Assembly (NCBI RefSeq): GCF_016862075.1
Contig: NZ_BOMG01000039.1
Coordinates: 1 to 64,000, forward strand
DNA: 64,000 nucleotides
From: Actinoplanes couchii
GTDB lineage: Bacteria; Actinomycetota; Actinomycetes; Mycobacteriales; Micromonosporaceae
Direction of reading: 5' to 3'
The notes below the pieces were generated by a model that had not been told where the DNA came from, ran no database searches, and was given only the letters and a program-made list of their open reading frames with translations. This document shows, piece after piece, positions 52,024 to 61,526 of this stretch; the first letter of the stretch is position 1, and the number at the start of each line of letters is the position of its first letter. The translations under genes and the position numbers were made by a program.

Positions 52024-53949
52024 TCAGCCGCCGGCATCCTCCAGAATCGGCCCCGCTGCCGCGGCGGGCACAACAGCGGACCGCCTGGTCGCGGCCCGAT
52101 GACGCAACGGGATGACCGTACCGGCGATCATCATGGCGGCGCCCAGGGCGGAGAAGGCCAGTGCGACCGGGATCCGCCAGGGGTCGTCCACATACAGGGC
52201 TGCGAACCAGAGCCGCTCGGTGTCGCCGTTGGCGATCATCACGAGCGGGACCAGACCCTGCGGGAACAGCGGGATCCAGCAGAGGGTCCAGAGCAGAGTC
52301 ACCAATTGGGAGGTGCGTTTCGGCAGCTCCGCGGCCGAGGACCGGACGACCCGCGTCCGGGTCTGCCCGCCGCGCATGGTGGCGAGCATCTCCGGGCCGG
52401 TGTCACGCAGCCGTGTCGCCGCCCGCCGTCCACCCCAGACGGTCAGCCCGACTCCGGTGCCCAGGCCGACAGCCACCGCCGCCCAGGTGACGACGGGCAG
52501 ACCGGAACGCGTGCCCGCCCAGGCGACCGCGGCGGCCGGGACCGCGCTGAGACAGACCAGCAGCAGGGCCCCGATGACCTGCCCGAACGAGGGCCCGGCC
52601 TCCAGCGGGTTGCCGCTGCGCCGGTGCGGTTCGGCGACCGGGACCAGGGCGTACACCGACAACAGCACGATCAGGCCGGCGCCGCCGCCCAGGGTCGCGG
52701 CGAGCAGGGCCAGGACCCACGGCCAGGTCCCGGCGTCACCACCGACGGCCGTGCCGGCGACGGTGAGCGCCACGGTCAGCGGCGCGACCTGGATCAGCCA
52801 GGCCAGCTGACGGCCCCGGATCTCGGCCCGCTCCCGGCCCGGCGCGGTCAGGGCCAGCCACAGCGCCGTGCCGTCCAGTCCGAACAGGTTGGCCGAGGTG
52901 GCGGCGGCCATCACCGCGACGATCACACCGGTCCACGGCAGCATGCCGCGCCAGTCGGCGATCAGCGGGACCGCGGTGTAGAGCACCCCGAAGAAGACCG
53001 AGTAGTAGAACAGGTGGGTCCGCATCAGGTCCCGGGACCAGGTGCGCAACTCCTTGGCGGCGACCACTCCGGTCGTACCCAGCTGGGAGATCCCCTCCAG
53101 GAGCGAACCCGGTCGCCCGCCGCCCCGCGGCGCCCACCGCACCGGCCGGGTGGTGGTGCGCAGGACCAGCAGCCGCGCCCAGAGAGCCAGGGCACCGCCG
53201 ATCAGCACGACCGAACCGCCCAGCGTGAGCACGACCAGGACCCAGTCACCGTCACCGGCGGCTCGCACCGCGGTCAGACCCCAGGACGACGGCAGCCAGC
53301 GCAGCACCTCGGTATATGCGGCCGGGAACCCGAGGGTGAACAGGTCGGACTCGACGGCTACCCAGATCAGCACCCACGCCTGGTTCAGCAGCACCGCCAG
53401 CGAGGCGTTGGCCAGGGCGGAGAGCACCGCACCGAGCCGCGACCGGACGGCGAACGCGAGCAGCGCCACGACCAGGCGGGACAGGACCACGACCAGGATC
53501 AGCTGGAGTACGACAGCGGGTACCGAGACCAGCACGGCGGACACCGTGGAGCCACCCACCGGCACGGAGCTACTCGCGTGGACGGTCAGCGAGGTGAACG
53601 CGATCAGGCTGACCACCGGCGCGATACCGGCGAACCCGGCGACGAGCAGCCCGAACGCCAGGCGCAGAGGCGGCAGCGGCAGGAGGGCGAACTGTTCCGG
53701 GCGCAGGCCGTCGTCCCCGCCGCCGGTGTAGACCGGGCCGAGGATCCAGCCCAGCATCCGGCAGGCCAGCAGCAGCGCGAACAGATCGGTACGGACCGCC
53801 TCCGGCACGAGACCGGTGCCGGCCAGCACGATGGTGGCGACGGCCAGCAGCAGCCCGGACGATCCGCCGACGATCATGTTGGCGGCGCGGGCGCCGGTGA
53901 GCGAGTTGGCCAGCACCCGCAGGCGCATGGTGATCAGGACGCCAGCCAC
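52024..53949 (-). CDS. Large ABC exporter permease, two-halved
   Basis: 641 aa with about fourteen membrane segments in two halves joined by a cytoplasmic stretch (RTTTRPVRWAPRGGG, ELRTWSRDLMRTHLF). It looks like the fused ABC-2-type permeases that pair with a single ATPase. GTG 53949, or ATG 53928 (residue 8), may be the start. The stop of the ATPase overlaps its start by 16 nt. Substrate unknown. Confidence 0.82.
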   Translation of the reverse strand: MAGVLITMRLRVLANSLTGARAANMIVGGSSGLLLAVATIVLAGTGLVPEAVRTDLFALLLACRMLGWILGPVYTGGGDDGLRPEQFALLPLPPLRLAFGLLVAGFAGIAPVVSLIAFTSLTVHASSSVPVGGSTVSAVLVSVPAVVLQLILVVVLSRLVVALLAFAVRSRLGAVLSALANASLAVLLNQAWVLIWVAVESDLFTLGFPAAYTEVLRWLPSSWGLTAVRAAGDGDWVLVVLTLGGSVVLIGGALALWARLLVLRTTTRPVRWAPRGGGRPGSLLEGISQLGTTGVVAAKELRTWSRDLMRTHLFYYSVFFGVLYTAVPLIADWRGMLPWTGVIVAVMAAATSANLFGLDGTALWLALTAPGRERAEIRGRQLAWLIQVAPLTVALTVAGTAVGGDAGTWPWVLALLAATLGGGAGLIVLLSVYALVPVAEPHRRSGNPLEAGPSFGQVIGALLLVCLSAVPAAAVAWAGTRSGLPVVTWAAVAVGLGTGVGLTVWGGRRAATRLRDTGPEMLATMRGGQTRTRVVRSSAAELPKRTSQLVTLLWTLCWIPLFPQGLVPLVMIANGDTERLWFAALYVDDPWRIPVALAFSALGAAMMIAGTVIPLRHRAATRRSAVVPAAAAGPILEDAGG

Positions 53950-54773
53950 GACGGCGCCCTCCGCCCGGTGACACCGGCGCCGACCAGCTCGACAAAACGG
54001 TCCTCCAGGCTGTCGCCGGCCCGGACTTCGGCGATGGTGCCGGCCGCCACCACCCGGCCCGCGGCGATCACCGCGACACGGTCACAGAGCTGTTCGACCA
54101 GGGCCATCACGTGACTGGACAGGACCACCGAGCCGCCGCCGTCCACGAACGCGCGCAGCATGCCCCGGATGGTCAGCGCGGACACCGGGTCGACGGCCTC
54201 GAACGGCTCGTCCAGCACGAGCAGTCGCGGGCCGTGCAGCAGGGCGGTGGCCAGCCCGATCTTCTTGCGCATGCCCGTCGAGTAGTCGTTGACCAGGGTG
54301 CGTTCGGCATCGAGCAGGTCGAGGAGGTCGAGCAGTTCCTCGGCACGGGCGGCCGCGGTGTCCCGGCTCAGGCCGCGCAGCCGGGCCAGGTGGACCAGCA
54401 GCTCCCGGCCGGTGAGCCGCTCGGGCAGCGCCAGGCCGTCGGGCAGCACGCCGACCCGGGACCGGGCGCCGACCGGGTCGGCCCAGACGTCGGCGCCGAA
54501 GATCCGGGCGTGCCCGGCGTCGGGGCGCAGCAGCCCGACCGCCATGGACAGGGAGGTGGTCTTGCCCGCGCCGTTGGGGCCGACCAGTCCGTAGAAGGAG
54601 CCGGCCGGAACGGCGAGGGTCACGTCGTGCACGGCGGTCTTCGCACCGAATCGCTTGACGAGTCCGATCAGTTCCAGCGCGGGCGGCGGGTGGTCCGATG
54701 TGGGCAACGGCCGGCTCCATCCGGGAGGGGTTCGGGAACCGAGCGTAAGTCCTGGCCCCACCCCTGCCGCCAC
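53934..54773 (-). CDS. ABC transporter ATP-binding protein
   Basis: 279 aa. Walker A GPNGAGKTT, signature YSTGMRKKIGLATAL, Walker B LLVLDEPFEAVDP, switch LSSHVMALVEQ. GTG 54773 is assumed; the first 30 residues are not conserved, so a later start is possible. Drives the large permease that follows. Confidence 0.9.
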   Translation of the reverse strand: MAAGVGPGLTLGSRTPPGWSRPLPTSDHPPPALELIGLVKRFGAKTAVHDVTLAVPAGSFYGLVGPNGAGKTTSLSMAVGLLRPDAGHARIFGADVWADPVGARSRVGVLPDGLALPERLTGRELLVHLARLRGLSRDTAAARAEELLDLLDLLDAERTLVNDYSTGMRKKIGLATALLHGPRLLVLDEPFEAVDPVSALTIRGMLRAFVDGGGSVVLSSHVMALVEQLCDRVAVIAAGRVVAAGTIAEVRAGDSLEDRFVELVGAGVTGRRAPSWLAS

Positions 54774-54821
54774 CCCAGAAGATCGCTGGGGGTGATCGCT
54801 TCGAGGCGCTAATCTTGCCCC

Positions 54822-55346
54822 GTGCCACGATCATCATTGACCGCCGTTGTCCGCCCGGCCGCCGCGGCTGATGTGAGCAGCATCGCCACGATCTGTTCCA
54901 CGGCCTACCGCGACGCCTACCGGGAGCTGCTGCCGCCGGGCTACATCGATCGCAGTGTCACCGCGTTCTACAACGAGGACCGAGTCGCCGCGGAGATCAC
55001 GGCGGTGCCACCGGAGTGGTTCGGCTACCAGGTCGTCGAGCGGGACGGCCGGGTCCTCGGCGCGGCGGGCGGCGGGATGACCGGCCGGATCTCCGGTGAG
55101 CTGTCCCTGGTCTACCTGGAAGCCGCCGAGCGCGGCCGCGGCCTGGGCACGATGCTGCTGGACCGGGTCACCGACCAGATCCGGCGGGCCGGCGGGACCG
55201 AGGTGTGGGTGTCGGTCTTCCTCGGCGACCAGCCCGGCATCGGCTTCTACCGGGCCCGCGGCTTCGAGCCGGTGGAGACGGTCCGGGCCGCACTGTCCCG
55301 GGTGGATGATCACATCCGTAGCCTGCGGATGCGCTGTTCCCTCTAG
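54822..55346 (+). CDS. GNAT-family N-acetyltransferase
   Basis: 174 aa acetyltransferase. The acetyl-CoA motif RGRGLGTMLLDRV and the final strand block GIGFYRARGFEPVE are clear. GTG 54822 is preceded by TAATCT ending 6 nt before, so the mRNA is probably leaderless. Substrate unknown. It is divergent from the ABC ATPase. Confidence 0.9.
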   Translation: MPRSSLTAVVRPAAAADVSSIATICSTAYRDAYRELLPPGYIDRSVTAFYNEDRVAAEITAVPPEWFGYQVVERDGRVLGAAGGGMTGRISGELSLVYLEAAERGRGLGTMLLDRVTDQIRRAGGTEVWVSVFLGDQPGIGFYRARGFEPVETVRAALSRVDDHIRSLRMRCSL

Positions 55347-55377
55347 GGGCGGCGCCGGGCCGCCCCCAGCGGGTGGC

Positions 55378-56781
55378 TCAGCCGGCGAGCGCGGTGCGGT
55401 AGGCCGCCGAGCCGATCAGCTCGAGCGACACCTGCAGGCGTTCCAGGCTGATGTTCTTCGCGATGGTGTCCTCGGGGCTGTGGTACGGCGGCTCCAGCAG
55501 GGCCGGGGACTCCTCGCCGCGCCAGGAGAAGTTCGCCGACGCGATCCCCACCTCCTGGAAGGACTGGTGGTCGCTGGAGCCGCGCAGGGTGACCGGCGAG
55601 GTCCGGGGCGCGTACCCGAGCCGGTCGGCGGCGGCCGCCACCTCGTCGGTGGCCCGGTTGGCCAGTCCGGTGTAGGAGAGCAGCCAGTACCGGGTGGCCG
55701 GATCCCAGCTGGTGGCGACCATGTCGTTCTGGAAGACGGCGAGGATCCGGTCGCGTTCGGCCTGCGGCAGCTGGGCCACGTAGTAGCGGGAGCCGATCAG
55801 GCCCTGCTCCTCCGAGCCCCAGAGGGCGAACCGCAGCGTCGCCGCGGTCGGCAGCTTCCGCAGCACCCGGGCGATCTCCAGGGTGAGGACGGTGCCGGAG
55901 CCGTCGTCGTTGGCGCCGGGCGCCCCGATGACCGTGTCGTAGTGCGCGCTGACCATCACGACCGGGCCCGCCGTCTCCCGGCGGCGGCGCTCGGCGAGGA
56001 CGTTGTGCGAGGTCAGGCCCCGGTGCGCGGTGGTGGAGACGGTCAGCTTGAGGCGACCGCCGGCGAGCAGGGCGCGCAGCCGCTGCTTCTGCGCCTGGGC
56101 GACGCCGACGACCGGGATGGCGACCGGGGACCCGGCGAACCCGGGCAGCTGCGGGCTGAACGCCGAGGCCCGGCGGGGCTCGACCAGGTCCACCGGCAGG
56201 AAGACGACGGCCGCCGCGCCCCGGGCCACCGCGGTGGCGACCTGGGTCTCCCGGGTGGCGGCGGCGTAGTCGATCAGCAGGATCCGGCCGGTCACGTCCT
56301 CCGGGTAGTCGGCGCTGCCACCGGCGCCCGCGTCCAGCACGTCGCCGCGGACCTTGACGTCCAGAGCCGCGTGCGGGGAGGCGCCGACCTGCCAGTTCAG
56401 GTCGGCGGGCAGGCCACGCGGCGACTCCAGCCGGGCGAGGAACTTGTCGGCCACCGGGAACGGCTGCAGGGTCACGTCGTACCCGAGCCGGTCGAGCACC
56501 CCGGAGACGTAGTCGGCGGCCCGCTTCTCCGAGCGGGTGCCGCCGATCCGGGGCCCGATGCCCTGGGCGAGCACCTTCAGGTCCGTCAGGGCGCGCTCGG
56601 CCGACACCTTCGTCGCGACCAGCCTGTCGCTATCGGTCAGCGTGGGTGGGCGGACCGCCCCGGGACGCTGGTCCCCGACGGCCCACGCGGGCGCGGGCAA
56701 CGCGACGCCGGCCGCGCCGCCGAGCGCGATGGTGAGCATCCGGCGGCGGGACAGTGCGGACTTCTCGGCAGCGGTATCCAA
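55378..56781 (-). CDS. Tat-exported M28-family metallopeptidase
   Basis: About 467 aa. Twin-arginine signal SRRRMLTIALGGAAGVALPA, then a protease-associated domain and an M28 catalytic domain with all zinc ligands: SAHYDT, GANDDGSGT, WGSEEQGLIGS, FQNDMV and YHSPEDT. It should act as an extracellular aminopeptidase. The frame is open to GTG 56832; TTG 56781 with AGGGGGAAAC is the better start. Confidence 0.9.
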   Translation of the reverse strand: MDTAAEKSALSRRRMLTIALGGAAGVALPAPAWAVGDQRPGAVRPPTLTDSDRLVATKVSAERALTDLKVLAQGIGPRIGGTRSEKRAADYVSGVLDRLGYDVTLQPFPVADKFLARLESPRGLPADLNWQVGASPHAALDVKVRGDVLDAGAGGSADYPEDVTGRILLIDYAAATRETQVATAVARGAAAVVFLPVDLVEPRRASAFSPQLPGFAGSPVAIPVVGVAQAQKQRLRALLAGGRLKLTVSTTAHRGLTSHNVLAERRRRETAGPVVMVSAHYDTVIGAPGANDDGSGTVLTLEIARVLRKLPTAATLRFALWGSEEQGLIGSRYYVAQLPQAERDRILAVFQNDMVATSWDPATRYWLLSYTGLANRATDEVAAAADRLGYAPRTSPVTLRGSSDHQSFQEVGIASANFSWRGEESPALLEPPYHSPEDTIAKNISLERLQVSLELIGSAAYRTALAG

Positions 56782-56977
56782 GTTTCCCCCTCGCTGAAGG
56801 GATCGCCGATCCCGGCCGGAATGACGATCCACGTAAGGGAAAGACTATTGTCGATATAGGCATGGGGCAATGAGTTACGGCCGTTACGATCTCGTGATCA
56901 GGATCGCAGAACCGGTGGCCCCGGCCCCGCATCGCATCACATGACGACCGATGATGATGCAAAAACGGGGAACCACC

Positions 56978-57631
56978 ATGAACAAGACAATGCTCGCCGG
57001 ACTGCTCGCCCTGACCACCCTGACGATGACCGGATGCGGTCAGGGCCCGCAACGGCTGGACGGCGCGGCCGCACCGCACGGCGTCACGGCCGCCTCCTCC
57101 CCCACGTCCCCCACCCCGGCGCCACCGTCGCCGTCGGCCTCGGCCACCCCGTCGGCGACACCGTCGAAATCGGTCACGGCGCCCGCGACCCGGCGTACCA
57201 CCGAACCGGTTTTCCTGGGCCCGGACGGCTACGGCACGCTCAAGTTCGGCATGACCCGCGCCGAGGCCGAGGCGACCGGGCTGATCAAGGGGTACCGGAC
57301 CGTCGACCTCGGCACCACGAAATGCGGCCGGGCCACCCTGAAGGCCACCGGCGGCCAGCTGTACTTCGCGGCGGACCAGGGCCTGATCACCATGTTCGCC
57401 GCGGGCGGCACCCGGACCCCGGAGGGCATCCGGGTGGGCAGCACCGCGAAGGCGGTCCTGACGGCCTACCCGGACGCCGAACTCGTCTACGGCACCGACC
57501 CGGCGAACGACAAGCTCACCGTCGACCTGCCGGGTGTCGCGAGGTATCACCTGGACACCCGGGACGGCAAGGTCATCCACCTGAGCCTGTCCATGGACAA
57601 CATCTTCACCGGCTCGGGCTGCCTGGAGTGA
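56978..57631 (+). CDS. Secreted lipoprotein of unknown function
   Basis: 217 aa. Signal LAGLLALTTLTMTGC with a lipobox Cys near residue 20, then a Ser/Thr/Pro-rich linker (about 35-75) and a small folded domain beginning FLGPDGYGTLKFGMTRAEAE. That motif is common in actinobacterial surface lipoproteins. ATG 56978 is preferred to ATG 56951. Function unknown; a wall-spanning sensor or adhesin-like role is possible. Confidence 0.78.
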   Translation: MNKTMLAGLLALTTLTMTGCGQGPQRLDGAAAPHGVTAASSPTSPTPAPPSPSASATPSATPSKSVTAPATRRTTEPVFLGPDGYGTLKFGMTRAEAEATGLIKGYRTVDLGTTKCGRATLKATGGQLYFAADQGLITMFAAGGTRTPEGIRVGSTAKAVLTAYPDAELVYGTDPANDKLTVDLPGVARYHLDTRDGKVIHLSLSMDNIFTGSGCLE

Positions 57632-57774
57632 CACCACCCGTTCGTAGGAACCACCACCGGCGGGCACGACGGTCCAGCTGCGGGGGAACGGCAGTCGCTC
57701 GATAGAGGTGTTGACCCCATGTTGGCCTCCGTCGATTCTGTGCCGCGTCGTGGACGCCGGACGGAGGAGGACGG

Positions 57775-59949
57775 ATGGCCCGCAGCCGGGGCTCGATCCG
57801 GGGCCGGATGATCCGCATGCTGGCGCTTCCGGTCGTGGCCATGGTGCTGTTGCTGGCCGCCGTGGTGGCCGGCGAGTACTCCACGTACCGGCTCGCCACC
57901 CGCACCGACCACGCGATCACCCTCGACCTGGCCGTGCAGGCGCTGGTCCGGGAGGTGCAGACGGAACGCGGCGTCACCCTGGGCATGCTGGCCGGCAACA
58001 CCGGCCTCGGCGCCGAGGTGCCGGCCGCCCGGCAGCGCGCCGACCTGCAGCGGGGCGCCCTGCAACGGCTGGTGGACGAGCGCGGCGACCTGGACGGGCA
58101 GGTCACCGAGGCGCTCGGCCGGGCCGGGGCGCTGGCCGGGATCCGCGAGGAGGTGGACGTCGGCGGCGCCGACCGGGCCGACGTCTTCGAGGACTACAAC
58201 GAGGTGGTCGCCGACCTGGGCGAGGTCTACTTCGCCCTGGACAACGCGAGCGACGCCACGATGCGGCTCGGCACCGAGTCGCTGGCCATGCTGAACCTGG
58301 CCACCGAGGCGACCGCCCGGCAGCGGGCGTTCCTCAGCGGCGTCTTCTCCGCCGGTGGTTTCGCCGAGGGCGAGTTCCTGCGGTTCGTGCAGCTGCGGGC
58401 CGAGCGGGACGCGGCGATCGACGAGTTCGAGGAGTACGCCACCCCGGAGGTGCTGGCCGCGAAGGACCGGCTGTTCACCACCGCGGACGCCCAGCGCGCC
58501 GACCAGATGCAGGACCGGGCGCTGCGATCCGGCGACGGGCAGGCGATCCGGGCCGACCCGCAGCTGTGGTGGACCACCACCGGGCCGGTGCTGGACGACC
58601 TGGCCCAGCTGGCCCGGGTCATCGGCGACGCGATGCGGGACCGGGCCGCCACCCTGCTGGCCGAGGCGAACCTGCGGCTGGCCGGGCTCGGCGCGGTGAT
58701 CCTGCTGTGCGCCGGGATCGCGGTCTACCTGGGTACGATCGCCGCCCGGTCGATCGCGAACCCGCTGGCCGGGCTGGCCGCCGAGGCGAACCGGCTGGCC
58801 GGTCAGCGGCTGCCGGAGGCGGTGCGCCGGGCCGCCGACGGGCAGGCCGCCGAACCCCCCGACCCGGTCCGCGTCGGCGATCACGCCAGCACCGAGATGC
58901 AGCTGGTGGCGGACGCCTTCGACCGCGTTCAGGGCACCGCGTACGCGCTCGCCACCGAGCAGGCCGGACTGCGCCGGGCGGCCGCCGAGTCGCTGGCCAA
59001 CCTGGGCCGCCGCAACCAGAACCTGCTGCGCCGCCAGCTCGGTTTCATCACCCGCCTGGAGCAGGAGGAGTCCGATCCGGCCGGGCTGGCGAACCTGTTC
59101 GAGCTGGACCACCTGGCCACCCGGATGCGGCGCAACGCGGAGAGCCTGCTGGTGCTGGTCGGCGCGGCCAGTCCCCGGCAGTGGTCGAAGCCGGTGCCGA
59201 TGTCCGACGTGGTCCGGGCGGCGGTGTCCGAGGTCGAGGAGTACCGGCGGGTGTCGCTGCGCCGGCTGGACGAGACGCTGGTCTCCGGGGCCGTGGTCAG
59301 CGGGCTGGCGCACATGCTCGCCGAACTGATCGAGAACGGTCTGGCGTTCTCCCCGCCGGACCTGGACGTGGAGATCCACGGGCGCCGGGTCGAGGACGGC
59401 TATCTGGTCGCGGTCTGCGATCAGGGGGTCGGCATGGGCAGCGGGGAGCTGGACCGGGCCAATCACCTGCTGCGGGGTGAGGGCGACTTCATCACCGCTC
59501 CGGCCCGATATCTGGGGCACTACGTGGTGGGGCGGCTCGCCGCCGACATGGACGTCCAGGTCGAGCTGGGCCGGTCGGCGGTGACCGGGGTGACCGCCCG
59601 GGTCACGGTGCCCGCGACGCTGCTGTCCGAGCCGGTGCCGCTGCCGGTGCTCGAACCGGAGCAGATGAAGGCGCCGGGGCCGCGCCCACTGTCCGCCGAG
59701 ATCGACTACGTGATCGTGGACAAGTCCCTGCCCGAGACCACGTCCCCGCCGGAGCCCGGACACACCGTCAACGGCCTGCGCAAACGGGTGCCCCGGGCGC
59801 GCCGGTCCGAGTCCGCCCCGCGCCCGCTGCCCGAACCGCCGGCGGCGGCCGAACCCGAGACGGTCCGCACCCGGCTCACCGCCCTGCGCCAGGGCATCCA
59901 GCGCGGAGCCGGCCAGGCCCGGCACGCCGTCCCCGAGGAGATCTCGTGA
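57775..59949 (+). CDS. cvnA: Conservon histidine-kinase-like sensor (CvnA type)
   Basis: 724 aa. Two membrane segments (about 15-34 and 302-322) flank an extracellular nitrate/nitrite-sensing-like (NIT) domain; HAMP follows, then a DHp-like helix (RRNQNLLRRQLGFITRLEQE) and an HATPase domain (N box ELIENGLAFSPP, CDQGVGMGSGEL). No phosphorylatable His is in the usual place (NQN), as in conservon kinases. A Pro-rich tail ends the protein. GGAGGAGG precedes ATG 57775. It overlaps the roadblock gene by 4 nt. Confidence 0.9.
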   Translation: MARSRGSIRGRMIRMLALPVVAMVLLLAAVVAGEYSTYRLATRTDHAITLDLAVQALVREVQTERGVTLGMLAGNTGLGAEVPAARQRADLQRGALQRLVDERGDLDGQVTEALGRAGALAGIREEVDVGGADRADVFEDYNEVVADLGEVYFALDNASDATMRLGTESLAMLNLATEATARQRAFLSGVFSAGGFAEGEFLRFVQLRAERDAAIDEFEEYATPEVLAAKDRLFTTADAQRADQMQDRALRSGDGQAIRADPQLWWTTTGPVLDDLAQLARVIGDAMRDRAATLLAEANLRLAGLGAVILLCAGIAVYLGTIAARSIANPLAGLAAEANRLAGQRLPEAVRRAADGQAAEPPDPVRVGDHASTEMQLVADAFDRVQGTAYALATEQAGLRRAAAESLANLGRRNQNLLRRQLGFITRLEQEESDPAGLANLFELDHLATRMRRNAESLLVLVGAASPRQWSKPVPMSDVVRAAVSEVEEYRRVSLRRLDETLVSGAVVSGLAHMLAELIENGLAFSPPDLDVEIHGRRVEDGYLVAVCDQGVGMGSGELDRANHLLRGEGDFITAPARYLGHYVVGRLAADMDVQVELGRSAVTGVTARVTVPATLLSEPVPLPVLEPEQMKAPGPRPLSAEIDYVIVDKSLPETTSPPEPGHTVNGLRKRVPRARRSESAPRPLPEPPAAAEPETVRTRLTALRQGIQRGAGQARHAVPEEIS

Positions 59950-60374
59950 GCGTCGAGGCGCCCACCGCCGACCGGCACCAGCTCGACTGGCTGCTGGGCA
60001 ACTTCGTGCATCAGACCGACGGGGTACGCGATGCCGTGGCGGTCTCCTCCGACGGGCTGCTGATCGCCGCGTCGGAGGGGCTGGACCGGGCCGAGGCGGA
60101 TCAGCTCGGCGCGATCGTCTCCAGCATGGCGAGCCTGGCCCGCAGCGCGTCCCGCCGGTACGACTTCGCCGGCCTCAAACTCGTGATGGCCGAGATGCAC
60201 CGGGGTTTCCTGGTGATCTCGGTGATCCCGGGCGGCAGCTGCCTGGGCGTGGTGGCCGCCGGCGACAGCGACCCGGGGCTGGTCGGCTACGAGATCTCGA
60301 TGCTCGCCGAGCGCTTCGGCGACCTGCTGACTCCGGCCCGGATCGCCGAGTCCCGGCAACGGCTGCCGCGATGA
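59946..60374 (+). CDS. cvnB: Roadblock/LC7 protein (CvnB type)
   Basis: 142 aa Roadblock/LC7 domain (LDWLLGNFVHQTDGVRDAVA, SSDGLLIAASEGLDRAEADQ, FLVISVIPGGSCLGVVAA). Conservon roadblock proteins bind the small GTPase and act as membrane adaptors. GTG 59946 overlaps the sensor stop; its own stop overlaps the GTPase start, leaving no room for a DUF742 gene. Confidence 0.92.
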   Translation: MSVEAPTADRHQLDWLLGNFVHQTDGVRDAVAVSSDGLLIAASEGLDRAEADQLGAIVSSMASLARSASRRYDFAGLKLVMAEMHRGFLVISVIPGGSCLGVVAAGDSDPGLVGYEISMLAERFGDLLTPARIAESRQRLPR

Positions 60375-60943
60375 CCGAGACGGTCGAGGCGCCCTCCCCG
60401 ACGGCCGTGAAGATCGTGATCAGTGGCGGGTTCGGGGTCGGCAAGACCACGTTCGTCGGCGCGATCTCGGAGATCGAACCGCTGGTGACCGAGGCCGAGA
60501 TGACCGAGAAGTCGATCGGGGTGGACGACACCACCGCGGTCACCGCGAAGACCACCACCACCGTCGCGCTCGACTTCGGGCGGATCACCCTGGACGAGAC
60601 GCTGCTGCTCTACCTGTTCGGGACGCCGGGGCAGGACCGGTTCGCGTTCCTCTGGGACGACCTGGTGGACGGGGCGCTGGGTGCGATCGTGCTGGTCGAC
60701 ACCCGGCGGATCGAGGACTGCTTCCCGGCCATCGACTACTTCGAGGAGCAGGACATCCCGTTCATCATCGGGGTGAACGCGTTCGAGGGGGCGCGCCGTT
60801 TCGATCAGGCGGAGATCCGCGACGCGCTGGGTCTGGCCGAGACCCTGCCGTTGCTGGAGTGTGACGCCCGGCGCCGTGAGTCGGTGAAGGCGGTCCTGGT
60901 GGCGCTCACCGAGCGTGTGCTGGCCCGGCGTCGCTCTTCGTGA
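60371..60943 (+). CDS. cvnD: Ras-like GTPase (CvnD type)
   Basis: 190 aa GTPase. G1 GGFGVGKTTFVGA, G3 FGTPGQDRF, strand LVDTRRIEDCFPAIDYF, G4-like VNAFEG, G5-like LECDARRRES. Works as the switch of the conservon. The usual cvnC (DUF742) gene between roadblock and GTPase is absent. The last 38 bp overlap the opposite acetyltransferase gene. Confidence 0.93.
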   Translation: MTETVEAPSPTAVKIVISGGFGVGKTTFVGAISEIEPLVTEAEMTEKSIGVDDTTAVTAKTTTTVALDFGRITLDETLLLYLFGTPGQDRFAFLWDDLVDGALGAIVLVDTRRIEDCFPAIDYFEEQDIPFIIGVNAFEGARRFDQAEIRDALGLAETLPLLECDARRRESVKAVLVALTERVLARRRSS

Positions 60944-61526
60944 GGAGACTCCTCGTGAGGAGACCGTCCTGTTCGACGTACACCTCGCCGGTCTCCTCGC
61001 AGGTCCAGGTCTTGCCGTCCGCGCTGACCAGGGGGCGGCCGGCCCGGCCCACCCAGCCGACCCGGCGGGCCGGCACCCCGACCATCAGGGCGTGGTCCGG
61101 GACGTCCTTGGTGACGACCGCGCCGGCGGCGACCAGTGCCCACTGCCCGACGGTGACCGGCGCGACGCAGACCGCGCGGGCGCCGATCGCCGCGCCCGTG
61201 CCGATCGTGACGCCGACGGCGGTCCAGTCGTCACCGGACTTGAGCCGCCCGGCCGGGGTGACGGCCCGCGGGTACTCGTCGTTGGTGAGCACCGCGGCCG
61301 GGCCGATGAACACCCCGTCGGCGAGCCTGGCCGGCTCGTACACCAGTGCGTGGTTCTGCAGTTTGCAGTTGTCGCCGAGGACCACGCCGGGGCCGATGTA
61401 GGCGCCCCGCCCGACCGTGCAGTCCCGGCCGAGCACGGCGCCCTCACGGACCTGGGCGAGGTGCCAGATCCGGGTGCCGTCGCCGAGCACTGCTTTCGGA
61501 TCGACGTCCGCGGTGGGGGCGATCAT
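60906..61526 (-). CDS. Hexapeptide-repeat acetyltransferase (WlbB/WbpD-like)
   Basis: 206 aa left-handed beta-helix acyltransferase (YIGPGVVLGDNCKLQNHALV, FIGPAAVLTNDEYPRAVTP). The pattern resembles UDP-2-acetamido-3-amino-2,3-dideoxyglucuronate N-acetyltransferases. The neighbouring Gfo/Idh/MocA oxidoreductase and aminotransferase genes supply the matching dehydrogenase and amination steps. ATG 61526 is used. Divergent from that gene. Confidence 0.82.
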   Translation of the reverse strand: MIAPTADVDPKAVLGDGTRIWHLAQVREGAVLGRDCTVGRGAYIGPGVVLGDNCKLQNHALVYEPARLADGVFIGPAAVLTNDEYPRAVTPAGRLKSGDDWTAVGVTIGTGAAIGARAVCVAPVTVGQWALVAAGAVVTKDVPDHALMVGVPARRVGWVGRAGRPLVSADGKTWTCEETGEVYVEQDGLLTRSLLTKSDAGPAHAR

